Positions 9,166-20,126 of a stretch of 64,000 bases of DNA are shown one piece after another. Positions within the stretch are counted from its first letter, which is position 1, and every line of letters starts with the position of its first letter. The translations under genes were made by a program, and so were the position numbers. The DNA is from Pseudidiomarina salinarum (lineage in GTDB: Bacteria > Pseudomonadota > Gammaproteobacteria > Enterobacterales > Alteromonadaceae): positions 930,001-994,000 of the forward strand of contig NZ_JPER01000001.1 in NCBI RefSeq assembly GCF_000753715.1, written 5' to 3'. The notes beneath the pieces were generated by a model. It was given only the letters and a program-made list of their open reading frames with translations, did not search any database and was not told the DNA's origin.

Positions 9166-9422
9166 TAGTTCTGGCTCGTTTTAATCACTTGTTTGCGCAG
9201 CTTACGGTTTTCGCTTCGCAATAAGACTTGTCGTCCGGCCATACTCAGCAAACCGATAACAAAGCCCAGCAGCAGAAAACCAGCGGCAATACCGGATACC
9301 GGCAAACTGAAGTCGGCTACAAAAAGGTCAATAGTGACGACCTGCTTGTTAAGCGCCCCGAAAAAAACTGCAATAAGAAATAAAACTAATAACGGCAGAC
9401 TGACAAAAACAAATCGGATCAT
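9165..9422 (-). CDS. lapA: Lipopolysaccharide assembly protein A, DUF1049 family
   Basis: This 85-residue protein has two transmembrane segments (about residues 4–22 and 40–62) and a short basic coiled tail (LLRSENRKLRKQVIK). It works next to LapB in LPS assembly. The ATG at 9422 is chosen because AGGAAA precedes it and it matches the family N-terminus (MIRFVF). An in-frame upstream start at 9473 would add a poorly hydrophobic extension. Confidence 0.92.
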   Translation of the reverse strand: MIRFVFVSLPLLVLFLIAVFFGALNKQVVTIDLFVADFSLPVSGIAAGFLLLGFVIGLLSMAGRQVLLRSENRKLRKQVIKTSQN

Positions 9423-9445
9423 AATGTTTCCTGTCTGACACTCAT

Positions 9446-9482
9446 AAAAAAACGGCATGCCATAATATAGCATGCCGTTTTC
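9446..9482 (-). terminator. Intrinsic terminator after ihfB
   Basis: On the minus strand, AAAACGGCATGC and GCATGCCGTTTT form a 12-bp stem around a short AT loop. The second arm runs into a stretch of seven T. The hairpin lies between the ihfB stop and the lapA start. Because lapA has only this short gap upstream, the terminator is either partly read through or lapA has its own promoter here. Confidence 0.75.
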
Positions 9483-9494
9483 GTTTACTCGACG

Positions 9495-9776
9495 TTAAAT
9501 CTTGTCGACCCGTTCCCGTAGCTCTTTACCCGGTTTAAAGTGAGGGACGTATTTGCCCTCAAGTTCAACCTGCTCTCCGGTTTTCGGGTTGCGACCAATT
9601 CGTGGCGCCCGATAATGCAGTGAAAAACTACCAAACCCACGAACTTCGATTCGTCCGCCGCCCGCTAACTGCTGGGCCATCTGTTCGATAATCTCTTTCA
9701 CCGCATCTTCAACCTGTCGCGGAGAAAGCTCAGGATACAACGTTGCCAACTGTTGAATCAGTTCTGACTTTGTCAT
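9495..9776 (-). CDS. ihfB: Integration host factor beta subunit
   Basis: This 93-residue HU-family DNA-bending protein pairs with IhfA, encoded at 52644–52940. It has [28 protein letters not shown], here split into the RGFGSF and RNPKTGE landmarks, and a typical C-terminal [11 protein letters not shown]. The ATG at 9776 is chosen because GAGGAG lies at a proper distance and the family begins MTKSEL. A longer in-frame start exists at 9815. It follows rpsA as in E. coli. Confidence 0.97.
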   Translation of the reverse strand: MTKSELIQQLATLYPELSPRQVEDAVKEIIEQMAQQLAGGGRIEVRGFGSFSLHYRAPRIGRNPKTGEQVELEGKYVPHFKPGKELRERVDKI

Positions 9777-9843
9777 CTTAAGCTCCTCTAACGTGCTGTT
9801 GCACGCACGATCCATGTTATCAGGCAGCTAAACGAATCCGTAA

Positions 9844-11523
9844 TTAATCGTCTTTGTTAGCTGCTTTGAAAGCTTCAGCCATTGCGCTGGAGAACTTATC
9901 GCCTTCATCTTGCTGCTTGTTCACCGACTCAATCGCTTCTTTTTCCTGAACTTCGTCTTTCGCACGAATTGAAAGGCTCAGTACGCGGTTTTTACGATCA
10001 ACGCCCATGAAACGAGCTTCAATTTCGTCGCCAACTTTCAGTTCAGTTGTCGCATCTTCAACCCGGTCACGTGAAATATCTGAAGCGCGAACATAACCTT
10101 CAACGCTGTCAGCCAGTTCAACTTTCGCACCTTTAGCGTCAACTTCTGTGACCTTACCAGTAACGATAGCACCTTTTTTGTGGGCTGCCAGATAATTGTT
10201 AAACGGATCTTCTTCCAGCTGCTTGATGCCTAAAGAGATACGCTCACGCTCGGCGTCGACTTGCAGGACGATAGCAGTAACTTCTTCGCCTTTCTTGAAT
10301 TCACGTACAGCTTCATCACCGGTAGCTTCCCAGCTGATGTCTGACAAGTGAACCAGACCGTCGATTCCGCCGTCCAGGCCAATAAAGATACCGAAGTCAG
10401 TGATTGACTTGATTTTACCGGAAACTTTGTCGCCTTTGTTGAAGTTCTTAGCAAACTCTTCCCAAGGGTTAGGTTTACATTGTTTCAGGCCAAGTGAAAT
10501 ACGACGACGTTCTTCGTCAATTTCCAGCACCATCACTTCAACTTCGTCATCCAGGTTCACGACTTTAGATGGGTGAACGTTTTTGTTCGTCCAATCCATT
10601 TCAGAAACGTGTACCAGACCTTCAACGCCTTCTTCGATTTCTACGAAGCAGCCGTAATCAGTCAGGTTAGTAACCCGACCAGTCAGGCGGTGGCCTTCAG
10701 GGTAACGGTTAGCGATATCTGACCATGGATCTTCGCCTAATTGCTTCAGACCCAGAGATACACGAGTACGCTCGCGGTCAAACTTCAGTACTTTAACAGT
10801 GATTTCGTCGCCGACATTCACGACTTCGCTTGGATGCTTAACGCGTTTCCAGGCCATGTCAGTGATGTGCAGCAAGCCGTCAACGCCGCCTAAGTCTACG
10901 AATGCACCGTAGTCGGTCAGGTTCTTAACGATACCAAGAACTTCCTGGCCTTCTTGCAGGTTTTCCAGCAGCGCATCGCGCTCTGCACTGTTTTCAGTCT
11001 CGATCACGGCACGACGTGAAACCACCACGTTGTTGCGCTTCTGATCCAGCTTGATAACTTTAAATTCTAAATCTTTATTTTCCAGGTGCGCAGTTTCGCG
11101 AACCGGACGCACATCAACCAGAGAGCCTGGCAGGAACGCACGTACACCGCCTAAATCTACGGTGAAACCGCCTTTAACTTTACCGCTGATAACACCGATA
11201 ACAGTTTCCTGGTCTTCGTAAGCTTTCTCGAGTTGCAACCATGCTTCGTGGCGCTTAGCTTTTTCACGCGACAAAATCGTTTCGCCGAAGCCGTCTTCCA
11301 CAGCATCTAGCGCAACGTCAACCTGATCGCCCACCTGGATTTCCAACACGCCTTCAGCGTTACGGAATTGATCAACAGGAATAGCACTTTCAGATTTCAG
11401 GCCAGCGTCAACTAATACAACGTCACGGTTAATAGCAACGATAGTACCTTTAACGATTGAACCCGGGCGTGTTTCTACCTCTTTAAGGCTTTCTTCAAAC
11501 AGTAGTGCAAAATTATCTGACAT
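9844..11523 (-). CDS. rpsA: 30S ribosomal protein S1
   Basis: This 559-residue protein contains six S1 RNA-binding repeats, close to the 557 residues of E. coli S1. It binds mRNA leaders and brings them to the 30S subunit. Repeats 3–6 show the usual GxVxxxxxxGxFVxL...GLVHxS pattern. The start has only a weak GAAG upstream and no real Shine–Dalgarno sequence. This is typical of rpsA, which represses its own translation. It lies between cmk and ihfB. Confidence 0.98.
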   Translation of the reverse strand: MSDNFALLFEESLKEVETRPGSIVKGTIVAINRDVVLVDAGLKSESAIPVDQFRNAEGVLEIQVGDQVDVALDAVEDGFGETILSREKAKRHEAWLQLEKAYEDQETVIGVISGKVKGGFTVDLGGVRAFLPGSLVDVRPVRETAHLENKDLEFKVIKLDQKRNNVVVSRRAVIETENSAERDALLENLQEGQEVLGIVKNLTDYGAFVDLGGVDGLLHITDMAWKRVKHPSEVVNVGDEITVKVLKFDRERTRVSLGLKQLGEDPWSDIANRYPEGHRLTGRVTNLTDYGCFVEIEEGVEGLVHVSEMDWTNKNVHPSKVVNLDDEVEVMVLEIDEERRRISLGLKQCKPNPWEEFAKNFNKGDKVSGKIKSITDFGIFIGLDGGIDGLVHLSDISWEATGDEAVREFKKGEEVTAIVLQVDAERERISLGIKQLEEDPFNNYLAAHKKGAIVTGKVTEVDAKGAKVELADSVEGYVRASDISRDRVEDATTELKVGDEIEARFMGVDRKNRVLSLSIRAKDEVQEKEAIESVNKQQDEGDKFSSAMAEAFKAANKDD

Positions 11524-11631
11524 ATGAGTTGGCTATCTTCAGTTAAGTACGTCCACCAGACAATCCTGTGAGGCGGGGTTGTTATAAATAATCTGCTCGC
11601 ATCCTTACTGCAGACCGCTAAGCCGGCGACC
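11524..11631 (-). promoter_or_regulatory. rpsA leader, probable S1 autoregulatory region
   Basis: This 108-base gap between cmk and rpsA lacks a consensus ribosome-binding site. In enterobacteria the rpsA leader folds into hairpins that S1 itself recognises for autogenous control. Position and the missing Shine–Dalgarno sequence support the same here. I did not derive a detailed fold. Confidence 0.35.
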
Positions 11632-12336
11632 CTAAGAGCCTACCTTCTCAGTATTCGAGAGCTTGCCATGGGCAAACTCGAGTATTTGCTCGACCACTTC
11701 ATTGATCGATAAATCAGTTGAATCCACAAACAACGAACCCTCAGCAGCCTGCAAAGGGGCAACCGAGCGGTTTGTATCACGTTCATCCCGTTCCTGGATT
11801 TCGGCGATTAATTGGTCGATTTTAGCAGTAAAACCTTTCTCTAGCAATTGTTCATAGCGCCGGCGTGCCCGTTCTTCGGCACTGGCGGTCAGATAAACCT
11901 TAGCGGCGGCATCTTTAAATACTACAGTGCCCATATCGCGACCATCAGCGACCAGGCCCGGCAGCTCTTTAAAAGCGCGCTGACGGCGCAGCAGCGCCTC
12001 GCGCACGCGCGGCAAGGCGGCGATTTTGGATGCCATGTTGCCAACCGCTTCCGCGCGAATCGACATGGTGACGTCTTCGCCTTCCAGGATGATATGAGTC
12101 AGCGACTTTTCTTCCTCGACCTCAAACTTCACGTCAAGATTACTTGCCAGTGCCACCAGACTTTCTTCATCGTCGGCATCAAAGTCGTGATGCAAAGCAG
12201 CTAACGCCAGAACCCGGTAAATTGCCCCGCTATCCAGCAAGTGCCACCCTAGTTTCTCAGCGAGAATACGACTTATGGTACCTTTGCCGGCCCCACTCGG
12301 GCCATCGATAGTTATAACGGGAATGTTTTGGGTCAT
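11632..12336 (-). CDS. cmk: Cytidylate kinase
   Basis: This 234-residue enzyme phosphorylates CMP and dCMP. A P-loop near the N-terminus reads [10 protein letters not shown], and GRDMGTVVF with a DGRD core and the CMP-binding DERD (RDERDTNR) region are present. Two ATGs lie six bases apart. The second, at 12336, is preferred because GAGG sits six bases upstream of it, while that sequence directly touches the first. It follows aroA and precedes rpsA, the classical order. Confidence 0.97.
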   Translation of the reverse strand: MTQNIPVITIDGPSGAGKGTISRILAEKLGWHLLDSGAIYRVLALAALHHDFDADDEESLVALASNLDVKFEVEEEKSLTHIILEGEDVTMSIRAEAVGNMASKIAALPRVREALLRRQRAFKELPGLVADGRDMGTVVFKDAAAKVYLTASAEERARRRYEQLLEKGFTAKIDQLIAEIQERDERDTNRSVAPLQAAEGSLFVDSTDLSINEVVEQILEFAHGKLSNTEKVGS

Positions 12337-12452
12337 GGGCATCCTCTACCAGATAAAAGCGCCGCAATTATACGGATTTTGCGGAAAATTGCACCTTTAT
12401 TCGGCAAGCTGATTGCGTAGGCTAGAACCTGATTGCCACCCGGACGAGCCGT

Positions 12453-13745
12453 TCAGCGGCATAAGCGCTTAAATTCAGAGAAGAAACCAGGATAGGTTTT
12501 ACGGCAGCAGTCGGGGTCGATAATACGCACACCAGCGGCGGCGAAGCCCAGCAGCGCAAAGCACATAGCCATACGGTGATCATCGTAGGTAGCTATGCTG
12601 GCGTGCGCTATTTCAGCCGGGGGAGTGATACGAATACTGTCAGCAAACTCATCTACAACCGCACCAGTTTTACGAAGTTCAGTTGCCATCGCGTGCAGGC
12701 GATCGGTTTCTTTAATCCGCCAGTTACCGATATTACGGATGTGTGTTGTTCCTTCAGCGAACAGTGCCAGCGTAGCAAAGGTCATTGCCGCATCGGGGAT
12801 CGCGTTAAGATCGGCGTCAATGGCCCGCAACCGGCCCCCGCTTACGTCAATGAAGGTTTCACCAATATCAAGGTTACCGCCCATATCCGCCAGATAACTG
12901 GCAAAGGCTAAATCGCCCTGGATACTCGCCTGGCCGATGCCATGCACCCGTAGTGGTCCGCCGCCCAGTACGCCAGCGGCAAGCCAGTACGAGGCGGCGC
13001 TGGCGTCGCCCTCAATCCAGTAGGTACTGGGTGAGCGATAGCCTTGTTGCCCGGGTATCATGAACTCCTGCCCGCTGATGCGATGGATCTGAATGCCAAA
13101 CCGCTCCAGCATAGCGAGCGTAAGCTCAATATAAGGCCAGGACACCACCTGGCCCTGCAACTGCAGCACGCTGTCATTGGGTAGTAAAGGTAAGGCTATC
13201 AGTAAGGCACTGATGTACTGGCTGGATTCACTGCCGTCGATAGTCAGATGGCCGCCCCGTAATCCGCCTGCTAATCGCACCGGCGGGTAGCCCTGGTTTT
13301 CAAGGTAGCAAATATCCGCCCCGCCACGGCACAGCGCTTCGGTCAGCGCTGCCAGCGGCCGCTCCTGCATGCGCTGGTTACCGGTCAGTACGCAGTTTTG
13401 ATCGTTTAAGGTAGCGCTCAGCACCGCTGTCAGCGGCCGGATGGCCGTGCCTGCGTTGCCGAGGTTTAATTCTGCGGGAACCTGCGCCCATTTGCCGCCA
13501 CAACCCGAAATACTGATCCGGGTTGCATCAGCAGCGTCAATATCGATATCAACACCGAGCCCAGCCAGGGCTTCAAGCATACGCTCGGTATCATCGCTGC
13601 GCAGCACATTGGTAAGTAGCGTGCGCTCACCCGGTTGGCATAAGGCCGCCATTAACAAGGCCCGGTTGGCAATACTCTTGGAACCAGGCAAGGTCACTTC
13701 GCCCCGGCACTGCTGCAAACCTGCCAGTTCCAGCGCTGCGGTCAT
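12453..13745 (-). CDS. aroA: 3-phosphoshikimate 1-carboxyvinyltransferase (EPSP synthase)
   Basis: This 430-residue enzyme joins shikimate-3-phosphate and PEP in the chorismate pathway. It shows LPGSKSIANRALL with the conserved Lys23, NAGTAIRPL near residue 96, and DDHRMAM near residue 388. The sequence resembles the class I (glyphosate-sensitive type) enzymes of enterobacteria. The start codon lies two bases after the hisC stop, so the genes are coupled. Confidence 0.96.
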   Translation of the reverse strand: MTAALELAGLQQCRGEVTLPGSKSIANRALLMAALCQPGERTLLTNVLRSDDTERMLEALAGLGVDIDIDAADATRISISGCGGKWAQVPAELNLGNAGTAIRPLTAVLSATLNDQNCVLTGNQRMQERPLAALTEALCRGGADICYLENQGYPPVRLAGGLRGGHLTIDGSESSQYISALLIALPLLPNDSVLQLQGQVVSWPYIELTLAMLERFGIQIHRISGQEFMIPGQQGYRSPSTYWIEGDASAASYWLAAGVLGGGPLRVHGIGQASIQGDLAFASYLADMGGNLDIGETFIDVSGGRLRAIDADLNAIPDAAMTFATLALFAEGTTHIRNIGNWRIKETDRLHAMATELRKTGAVVDEFADSIRITPPAEIAHASIATYDDHRMAMCFALLGFAAAGVRIIDPDCCRKTYPGFFSEFKRLCR

Positions 13746-13747
13746 AT

Positions 13748-14863
13748 TTAGCCGACCTGCTCCGCCAGAATCTTTTTCATGGCTTCAATGAATACCTGAT
13801 TTTCTTCCGGCAGACCAATGCTCACCCGCAGGTGACGCGGCAGTTCGTAGCCAGCGACAGGGCGGACAATCACCCCGGCGTGCAGCAATTTCTGATAGAT
13901 ACCGGCGGCATCCTCCCCTACTTCTATAGTAAGAAAATTACCGCGTGACGGGATATAACGAAGCCCTTGCTCATCACAAAACAGGGTTAGCTGGGCCATA
14001 CCTGTGTCATTAACGATGACAGATTTTTCCAGATATCCGGTATCGCCAAGCGCGACTTCTGCCGCGCGCAAGCTCAGGCTGTTCATATTGAACGGCTGGC
14101 GTACACGGTTCAGCAAATCAGCAATCTCTGCTCCTGTTACCGCAAACCCGGCGCGCAGGCCAGCCAGCCCATAGGCTTTGGAGAAAGTGCGGGTAACCAG
14201 CAAATTCGGAAACTCGTTAACCCATTGGAAAGATGGCGCCCGGTCTTCTTCAGCGACATACTCCGAGTAGGCTTCATCCAGCACCACCAGCACGTTAGCG
14301 GGGACGCTCTTCAAAAAATTATGGAGTGCGTCAGACGCGAGAAAGGTACCGGTCGGATTGTTGGGGTTCGCAATAAAAATCATCCGGGTCCGGTCATTGA
14401 TCGCATCCAGCATGCCATCCAGATCATGCCCATAATCTTTCGCTGGCACGGCAATCCCTTTAGCGCCAATGGCCTGGGTCACTATCGGATAAACCACAAA
14501 AGCATGCTGCGAGTAAATCACTTCGTTTTTGTCGCTGACAAAGGTGCGGGCGATAAGCTCAAGAACGTCATTTGAGCCATTACCCAGAGTGATCTGATTT
14601 GCCTTAATATTAAATTTTTCAGCAATACAGGTTTTCAGGTAATAGCCGTTTGCGTCCGGATAACGGGCCAGCCCGGCTAACTGATCCTGCAGTGCCTGTT
14701 TAACTTTGGCACTGAGCCCCAGCGGATTTTCGTTGGACGCTAATTTCACGATATTGCGAATACCGAGCTCACGCTCCAGCTCTTCAATAGGCTTGCCGGC
14801 CTGATAAGGGCTCAAATTACGGACGCCTTCATTAGCTAAGGTCTTCGCATCAAAAATAGTCAT
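13748..14863 (-). CDS. hisC: Histidinol-phosphate / aromatic aminotransferase
   Basis: This 371-residue fold-type I PLP aminotransferase has the Schiff-base Lys229 in RTFSKAYGLAGLR and the NPNNPTG motif near residue 167. HisC acts in histidine synthesis. Copies placed between serC and aroA, as here and in Pseudomonas, often also transaminate phenylpyruvate or related aromatic keto acids. The context therefore favours an aromatic or dual role. No other his genes are nearby. Confidence 0.9.
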   Translation of the reverse strand: MTIFDAKTLANEGVRNLSPYQAGKPIEELERELGIRNIVKLASNENPLGLSAKVKQALQDQLAGLARYPDANGYYLKTCIAEKFNIKANQITLGNGSNDVLELIARTFVSDKNEVIYSQHAFVVYPIVTQAIGAKGIAVPAKDYGHDLDGMLDAINDRTRMIFIANPNNPTGTFLASDALHNFLKSVPANVLVVLDEAYSEYVAEEDRAPSFQWVNEFPNLLVTRTFSKAYGLAGLRAGFAVTGAEIADLLNRVRQPFNMNSLSLRAAEVALGDTGYLEKSVIVNDTGMAQLTLFCDEQGLRYIPSRGNFLTIEVGEDAAGIYQKLLHAGVIVRPVAGYELPRHLRVSIGLPEENQVFIEAMKKILAEQVG

Positions 14864-14879
14864 AGATTCACTCTTGTTT

Positions 14880-15968
14880 TTAAGCGTGTGTTTTTTCGAA
14901 ATCTTTCATGAAGTCGAGCAATACCTTTACGCCTTCCAGCGGCATTGCATTGTAAATGCTTGCGCGCATGCCACCCACGAAGCGATGGCCTTTCAGCCCG
15001 ACCAGGCCACGTTTCTCTGCCTGCTGCAGAAACGCCCCATCCTGGCGGTCATCGGCAAGTAAAAACGGTACATTCATGCGCGATCGGAAATCCGGATGAA
15101 CCGGGTTCGAGTAATAGTCAGAAGCGTCAATGTAATCGTACAGTAAAGCGGCTTTCTCGCGGTTGATCGCGCCCATCGTATGCACACCGCCTTTGCCCTT
15201 CAACCAGGTAAATACCAGCCCTGACAGATACCAGGCAAAGGTATTAGGGGTATTGTACATCGACCGTTCTCTGGCCTGGACGCTGTAGTCCATAATAGTA
15301 GAGGTATTGCCCTGCGCCCTGCCCAGCAGGTCATCGCGGATGATGGCAATGGCGAACCCCGAGGGTCCGATATTTTTCTGAGCGCCGGCATAGATGATAC
15401 CAAAACGACTCACATCAAGAGGTTCGGACAGGATAGTTGATGACAGATCAGCAACCAAGGGCGCGCTGATGCCTTCAGGTATGTCATGCAGCGCAATGCC
15501 GTCGACCGTTTCATTGGGACAATAGTGGAAATAAGCGGGCTTTTCAGACAGTTTCCAGGATACGGGGGATTGTATGGCTTTACCGCGGGAAGTCTGTTCG
15601 GTACCACCAACGACATTGACCCGGCCGACGTATTTGCCCGCTTCGCGAATCGCAAAATCGGACCAGATCCCTGAGTTCAGGTAATCGACGGTGTCGTCCG
15701 GACCCGCAATGTTTTGCGGAACCGCACTAAACTGGCCGCGACCACCGCCATGCATGAACAGCACCTGGTAGTTAGCCGGAATCGCCATCAGCTCGCGCAG
15801 ATCCTGCTCGGCCTGAGCGGCCATTTGCATAAAGGCAGGATCGCGATGACTAACTTCCATCACCGAAATCCCGCTATTGCGCCAGCTGCGGAACTCTTCC
15901 TGCGCCTGCTGCATAACCTCTGCCGGCAACATCGCCGGCCCCGCGGAAAAATTAAACGGGGCAGTCAT
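14880..15968 (-). CDS. serC: Phosphoserine aminotransferase
   Basis: This 362-residue PLP enzyme makes 3-phosphoserine for serine, and 4-phosphohydroxythreonine for pyridoxal phosphate. The cofactor Lys198 is in GAQKNIGPSG. The N-terminal NFSAGPAMLP and the HGGGRGQFSAVPQN segment are diagnostic of SerC. It is 6 bases downstream of gyrA and 16 bases upstream of hisC. Confidence 0.97.
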   Translation of the reverse strand: MTAPFNFSAGPAMLPAEVMQQAQEEFRSWRNSGISVMEVSHRDPAFMQMAAQAEQDLRELMAIPANYQVLFMHGGGRGQFSAVPQNIAGPDDTVDYLNSGIWSDFAIREAGKYVGRVNVVGGTEQTSRGKAIQSPVSWKLSEKPAYFHYCPNETVDGIALHDIPEGISAPLVADLSSTILSEPLDVSRFGIIYAGAQKNIGPSGFAIAIIRDDLLGRAQGNTSTIMDYSVQARERSMYNTPNTFAWYLSGLVFTWLKGKGGVHTMGAINREKAALLYDYIDASDYYSNPVHPDFRSRMNVPFLLADDRQDGAFLQQAEKRGLVGLKGHRFVGGMRASIYNAMPLEGVKVLLDFMKDFEKTHA

Positions 15969-15974
15969 TGGCTA

Positions 15975-18605
15975 TTATTCCTTGTCGTCAGCTTCGTCAG
16001 CGGCAGGTAAATCGGGTGCCAGCTCATCATCAAGCAGTTCATCAACCGATTCGACGTCTTCCAGCTCATCGATTTCATCGATTCGCTGCATGCCGACAAC
16101 TTTCTCGTCAGCACCGGTACGAATCAGCCGCACGCCCTGGGTATTACGCCCGACCACGGAGACTTCACTCACCCGGGTACGTACCAGCGTGCCTTTATTA
16201 CTGATCAGCATGATCTGGTTGGTATCGATAACTTCCATCGCTCCCACCACACTGCCATTCCGCTCGCTGACCTTGATCGATACCACACCTTTGGTGGCAC
16301 GGCTCTTCGCCGGGTAATCCGTTATCGGAGTCCGTTTACCGAAGCCGTTTTCAGTTACCGTCAGGATAGTCGGCACTTCATCTTCAATCGTCCGTGGCAC
16401 AATCAGTGATACCACGCGCTGATCATCGGCCAGGCGAATACCGCGAACACCGGTGGCGGTACGGCCCATTGAACGGACCTGATCTTCGCTGAAGCGAACC
16501 ACTTTGCCGCCATCAGAGAACAGCATGATCTCATCACCGGCACTGGTCAGATCAACGCCAATCAATTCATCGTTGGGCATCAGATTCAACGCAATGATGC
16601 CGCCGTTTCGTGGCCGCGAGTAGTCAACCAGCGGGGTTTTCTTGATAGTGCCGTTTCGGGTTGCCATCACCACGAATTTATCTTCCGGATAATCCCGGGT
16701 TGGCAGAATCGCGGTAATCCGCTCATCGGCTTCAAGCGGTAGCAGGTTCACAATCGGGCGACCACGCGAGATGCGGGTTGCCAGCGGCAGCTGGTAAACC
16801 TTCATCCAGTAAATACGACCGCGCGTTGAGAAACACAGAATCGTATCGTGGGTATTAGCCACCCAGAGCCGTTCGATAAAGTCTTCTTCCTTCATCCGCG
16901 TCGCTGACTTGCCTTTACCGCCGCGGCGCTGCGCTTCATATTCGGTTAGTGGCTGATACTTCACGTAACCATGATGCGAAAGCGTAACCACCACATCTTC
17001 TTCGTTAATCAGATCTTCCATGCTGATGTCGTGTGCGGCCGCCGTGATCTCGGTGCGGCGCGCATCGCCATATTCAGCTTTGATTTTTTCCAGCTCCTCG
17101 CGAATGACTTCCATCAGTCGCTCTGAGCTATTCAGAATGTGCAGCAGCTCTTCGATTTGCTGCAGCAACGTCTTATATTCATCAAGAATCTTTTCATGTT
17201 CCAGACCGGTCAGCTTGTGCAAACGCAAGTCGAGAATAGCCTGCGCCTGTTCTTCGGTCAGGTAGTACTCGCCCTCGCGGATACCGTAGCGCGGATCCAG
17301 ATGATCAGGACGCGCGGCATCAACACCAGCACGTTCTAGCATGGTGGATACATCGCCCAGCACCCAGGAGCGTGCCGTCAGGCCGGCTTTGGCATCAGCG
17401 GCAGTCTGCGAGCGACGAATCAGTTCAATAATTTCATCGATATTCGCCAGCGCAATGGCCAGGCCTTCTAATATGTGGGCACGTTCACGGGCTTTACGAA
17501 GCTCGTAAACTGAACGCCGTGTAACCACTTCACGACGGTGCAGAATAAAGCACTCAAGCATGTACTGCAGGTTAAACAGGCGCGGCTGGTTTTTATCCAA
17601 CGCAACCATGTTAATACCGAATACCACCTGCATCTGGGTGTTTGCGTACAGATGGTTCAGCACCACCTCAGCAACTTCACCGCGCTTCAGTTCTATAACG
17701 ATGCGCATGCCATCTTTGTCAGACTCATCGCGCAGGCCACTGATGCCCTCAAGGCGTTTTTCTTTTACCAGCTCAGCAATCTTTTCAATCAGACGGGCTT
17801 TGTTAACCTGATACGGGATCTCATTGACGATAATGGCTTCACGGCCATTGCTGTCAGTTTCAATTTCAGCTTTAGCACGTAAATGGATACGGCCACGCCC
17901 GGTCTTGTAGGCTTCAACAATGCCGGCACGCCCGGAAATACTCGCGGCAGTCGGGAAATCCGGGCCGGGAATATATTCCATTAACTCTTCGACGGTGATA
18001 TCCGGGTTGTCGATCATTGCCAGACAGCCGTTTACCACTTCGGTCAGGTTATGGGGCGGTATATTGGTCGCCATACCAACTGCGATACCCGAGGAGCCAT
18101 TAACCAACAGGTTAGGCACGCGGGTTGGTAGTACGTCAGGAATTTGTTCGGTACCATCGTAGTTCGGTACAAAGTCGACGGTTTCTTTATCAAGGTCAGA
18201 CAGCAGCTCGCTGGCAATCTTTGCCATGCGGATTTCGGTATAACGCATTGCGGCGGCCGAATCGCCGTCAACAGAACCAAAGTTACCCTGACCATCGACC
18301 AGCATGTAGCGCAACGAGAATGGCTGCGCCATACGTACAATGGTGTCGTACACGGCGCTGTCACCATGAGGGTGATACTTACCGATTACGTCACCAACGA
18401 TACGCGCTGATTTTTTATAAGGCTTGTTATAGTCGTTGCGCAGCTCATTCATCGCGAACAGCACGCGCCGATGAACCGGTTTGAGTCCATCACGAACGTC
18501 CGGTAGCGCCCGGCCGACAATTACACTCATGGCGTAATCGAGGTACGAACTCTTTAACTCATCTTCAATGTTTACCGGACTGACTTCTCTGGCGAGATCA
18601 CTCAT
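15975..18605 (-). CDS. gyrA: DNA gyrase subunit A
   Basis: This 876-residue subunit of the type II topoisomerase introduces negative supercoils. The catalytic Tyr122 is in [11 protein letters not shown]. The quinolone-resistance region reads [13 protein letters not shown] with Ser83 and Asp87, the quinolone-susceptible residues. The GyrA box QRRGGKG near residue 563 and the six-bladed C-terminal pinwheel are present, ending in an acidic tail. It heads the serC–hisC–aroA run and is divergent from ubiG. Confidence 0.99.
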   Translation of the reverse strand: MSDLAREVSPVNIEDELKSSYLDYAMSVIVGRALPDVRDGLKPVHRRVLFAMNELRNDYNKPYKKSARIVGDVIGKYHPHGDSAVYDTIVRMAQPFSLRYMLVDGQGNFGSVDGDSAAAMRYTEIRMAKIASELLSDLDKETVDFVPNYDGTEQIPDVLPTRVPNLLVNGSSGIAVGMATNIPPHNLTEVVNGCLAMIDNPDITVEELMEYIPGPDFPTAASISGRAGIVEAYKTGRGRIHLRAKAEIETDSNGREAIIVNEIPYQVNKARLIEKIAELVKEKRLEGISGLRDESDKDGMRIVIELKRGEVAEVVLNHLYANTQMQVVFGINMVALDKNQPRLFNLQYMLECFILHRREVVTRRSVYELRKARERAHILEGLAIALANIDEIIELIRRSQTAADAKAGLTARSWVLGDVSTMLERAGVDAARPDHLDPRYGIREGEYYLTEEQAQAILDLRLHKLTGLEHEKILDEYKTLLQQIEELLHILNSSERLMEVIREELEKIKAEYGDARRTEITAAAHDISMEDLINEEDVVVTLSHHGYVKYQPLTEYEAQRRGGKGKSATRMKEEDFIERLWVANTHDTILCFSTRGRIYWMKVYQLPLATRISRGRPIVNLLPLEADERITAILPTRDYPEDKFVVMATRNGTIKKTPLVDYSRPRNGGIIALNLMPNDELIGVDLTSAGDEIMLFSDGGKVVRFSEDQVRSMGRTATGVRGIRLADDQRVVSLIVPRTIEDEVPTILTVTENGFGKRTPITDYPAKSRATKGVVSIKVSERNGSVVGAMEVIDTNQIMLISNKGTLVRTRVSEVSVVGRNTQGVRLIRTGADEKVVGMQRIDEIDELEDVESVDELLDDELAPDLPAADEADDKE

Positions 18606-18759
18606 AGCTATATCCCTAAACGAACTAACTTTCTTATAATTTTACAGATAGCAGCATTGTACCCGTAGCCATGCCCTACCGCATCCTTTTTTCCGGTGCT
18701 TTTTTTACACCGCCAGGTTGAGTACACTGTACCTAGTTTTCAGCCAGAGCAGAAGTACT

Positions 18760-19473
18760 ATGACCTTATCTTCGAATGTTGATCCTGCCGAAATCGAGAA
18801 ATTCAGCGCCCTTGCCTCACGCTGGTGGGATCCGGAAGGTGAATTTAAGCCCCTGCATAAAATCAACCCGCTACGTGTTGGCTATATCCAGCAACACTGC
18901 GACGGCGTCTTTGATCTTGAGGTGCTTGATATCGGTTGTGGCGGTGGCTTGCTGTCGGAAGCACTGGCCCAGGCCGGCGCCCGGGTAACTGGCATTGATC
19001 TGGCCGAGCAATCATTACAGGTGGCCAGACTGCATGCTCGCGAAGAGAGTAACCTGGATATTGATTATCAGTGTATCGCAGCAGAGGATTTCGCCGCGCA
19101 GCACCCGGAGCAGTATGACGTAGTGACTTGCCTGGAAATGCTTGAGCATGTGCCGGATCCGTCCGCTATAGTGGCCGCCGCCGCACAGGCACTGAAGCCC
19201 GGCGGTAAAATCTTCTTTTCTACCCTGAACCGCAATATGAAGTCCTGGTTATTGGGTATTGTTGCGGCCGAATATGTTTTGCGCTGGGTTCCCCAGGGTA
19301 CCCATCAACACAAAAAATTCATTCAGCCTGCCGAGTTGCTGCGGATGACTGATGAAGCTGGGCTGAATCCGCTGCATATGACCGGCATGCACTATTCACC
19401 ATTGCGGGGGTTCTACCTGGACGACCGTAACGTTGACGTGAACTATATCGTGGTATTAGAGAAGCCATGCTAA
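18760..19473 (+). CDS. ubiG: Ubiquinone biosynthesis O-methyltransferase
   Basis: This 237-residue class I SAM methyltransferase carries out both O-methylations of ubiquinone synthesis. It has FSALASRWWDPEGEFKPLHKINPLR and the SAM motif VLDIGCGGGLLSEALA, shown here as landmarks WWDPEGEF and DIGCGGG. The ATG at 18760 is chosen because the N-terminus then matches E. coli UbiG. An in-frame start at 18718 would add 14 residues. The ribosome-binding site is weak (AGAG). It overlaps the next gene by seven bases. Confidence 0.95.
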   Translation: MTLSSNVDPAEIEKFSALASRWWDPEGEFKPLHKINPLRVGYIQQHCDGVFDLEVLDIGCGGGLLSEALAQAGARVTGIDLAEQSLQVARLHAREESNLDIDYQCIAAEDFAAQHPEQYDVVTCLEMLEHVPDPSAIVAAAAQALKPGGKIFFSTLNRNMKSWLLGIVAAEYVLRWVPQGTHQHKKFIQPAELLRMTDEAGLNPLHMTGMHYSPLRGFYLDDRNVDVNYIVVLEKPC

Positions 19474-20126
19474 AACCCACGGCCATTTTGTTTGACCTTG
19501 ACGGCACTTTGCTTGATACGGCGCCGGATCTGGGCGCTGCGCTGAATACCGTATTGCGCAGTGAACAACGCGCTGAAGTCGCTGCCGAGGCGTACACGCC
19601 GCTGGCATCCCATGGCTCGACCGGCTTGCTGCGTCACGCCTATGGCAAAGAGTTCGATACCCGCCGCGACGAATTACGGGAAGCCTTCCTGGCGGCCTAT
19701 GCCAAAGACATCATGGTGAATACCCGGCTGTATCAGGGGGTGAATGAATTAATCAAAGCGCTGGCGGAGCGGGATATCGCTGTAGGTATAGTGACCAACA
19801 AACCATTGGCCCTGACCCGCCAGTTGCTGCCCCACTTCCCTGACTTGTCGGCACTTAAAGCCGTGGTATGTGGTGATACCCTGCAGGTTGCCAAGCCCCG
19901 TCCGGAGCCCTTACTGCACGCCGCTGAACTACTTGGGGTACAGCCGCATCAGTGCTGGTACGTTGGTGACGCGCAGCGCGATATCGAAGCCGGACTCGCA
20001 GCGAAGATGTTTACTGTGCTGGCACGCTACGGCTACCTGACCAAAGAAGAGCAAACAGCTGACTGGGGTGCCGACGCGCATATCGAACAGCCACTGGCGT
20101 TGCTTGATTTGCTGGAACAAAAGTAA
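19467..20126 (+). CDS. HAD phosphatase: phosphoglycolate phosphatase or MupP
   Basis: This 219-residue HAD hydrolase has the nucleophile motif DLDGTLLDT near residue 9, TNKP (motif II Thr) near residue 110, KPRPEPLL (motif III Lys) and GDAQRDIEAG (motif IV). It resembles both Gph (2-phosphoglycolate) and Pseudomonas MupP (MurNAc-6-phosphate, cell-wall recycling). MupP also sits directly after ubiG near gyrA, and the conserved WGAD near the C-terminus is also seen there. I therefore lean to MupP, but the sequence alone does not decide. Confidence 0.85.
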   Translation: MLKPTAILFDLDGTLLDTAPDLGAALNTVLRSEQRAEVAAEAYTPLASHGSTGLLRHAYGKEFDTRRDELREAFLAAYAKDIMVNTRLYQGVNELIKALAERDIAVGIVTNKPLALTRQLLPHFPDLSALKAVVCGDTLQVAKPRPEPLLHAAELLGVQPHQCWYVGDAQRDIEAGLAAKMFTVLARYGYLTKEEQTADWGADAHIEQPLALLDLLEQK

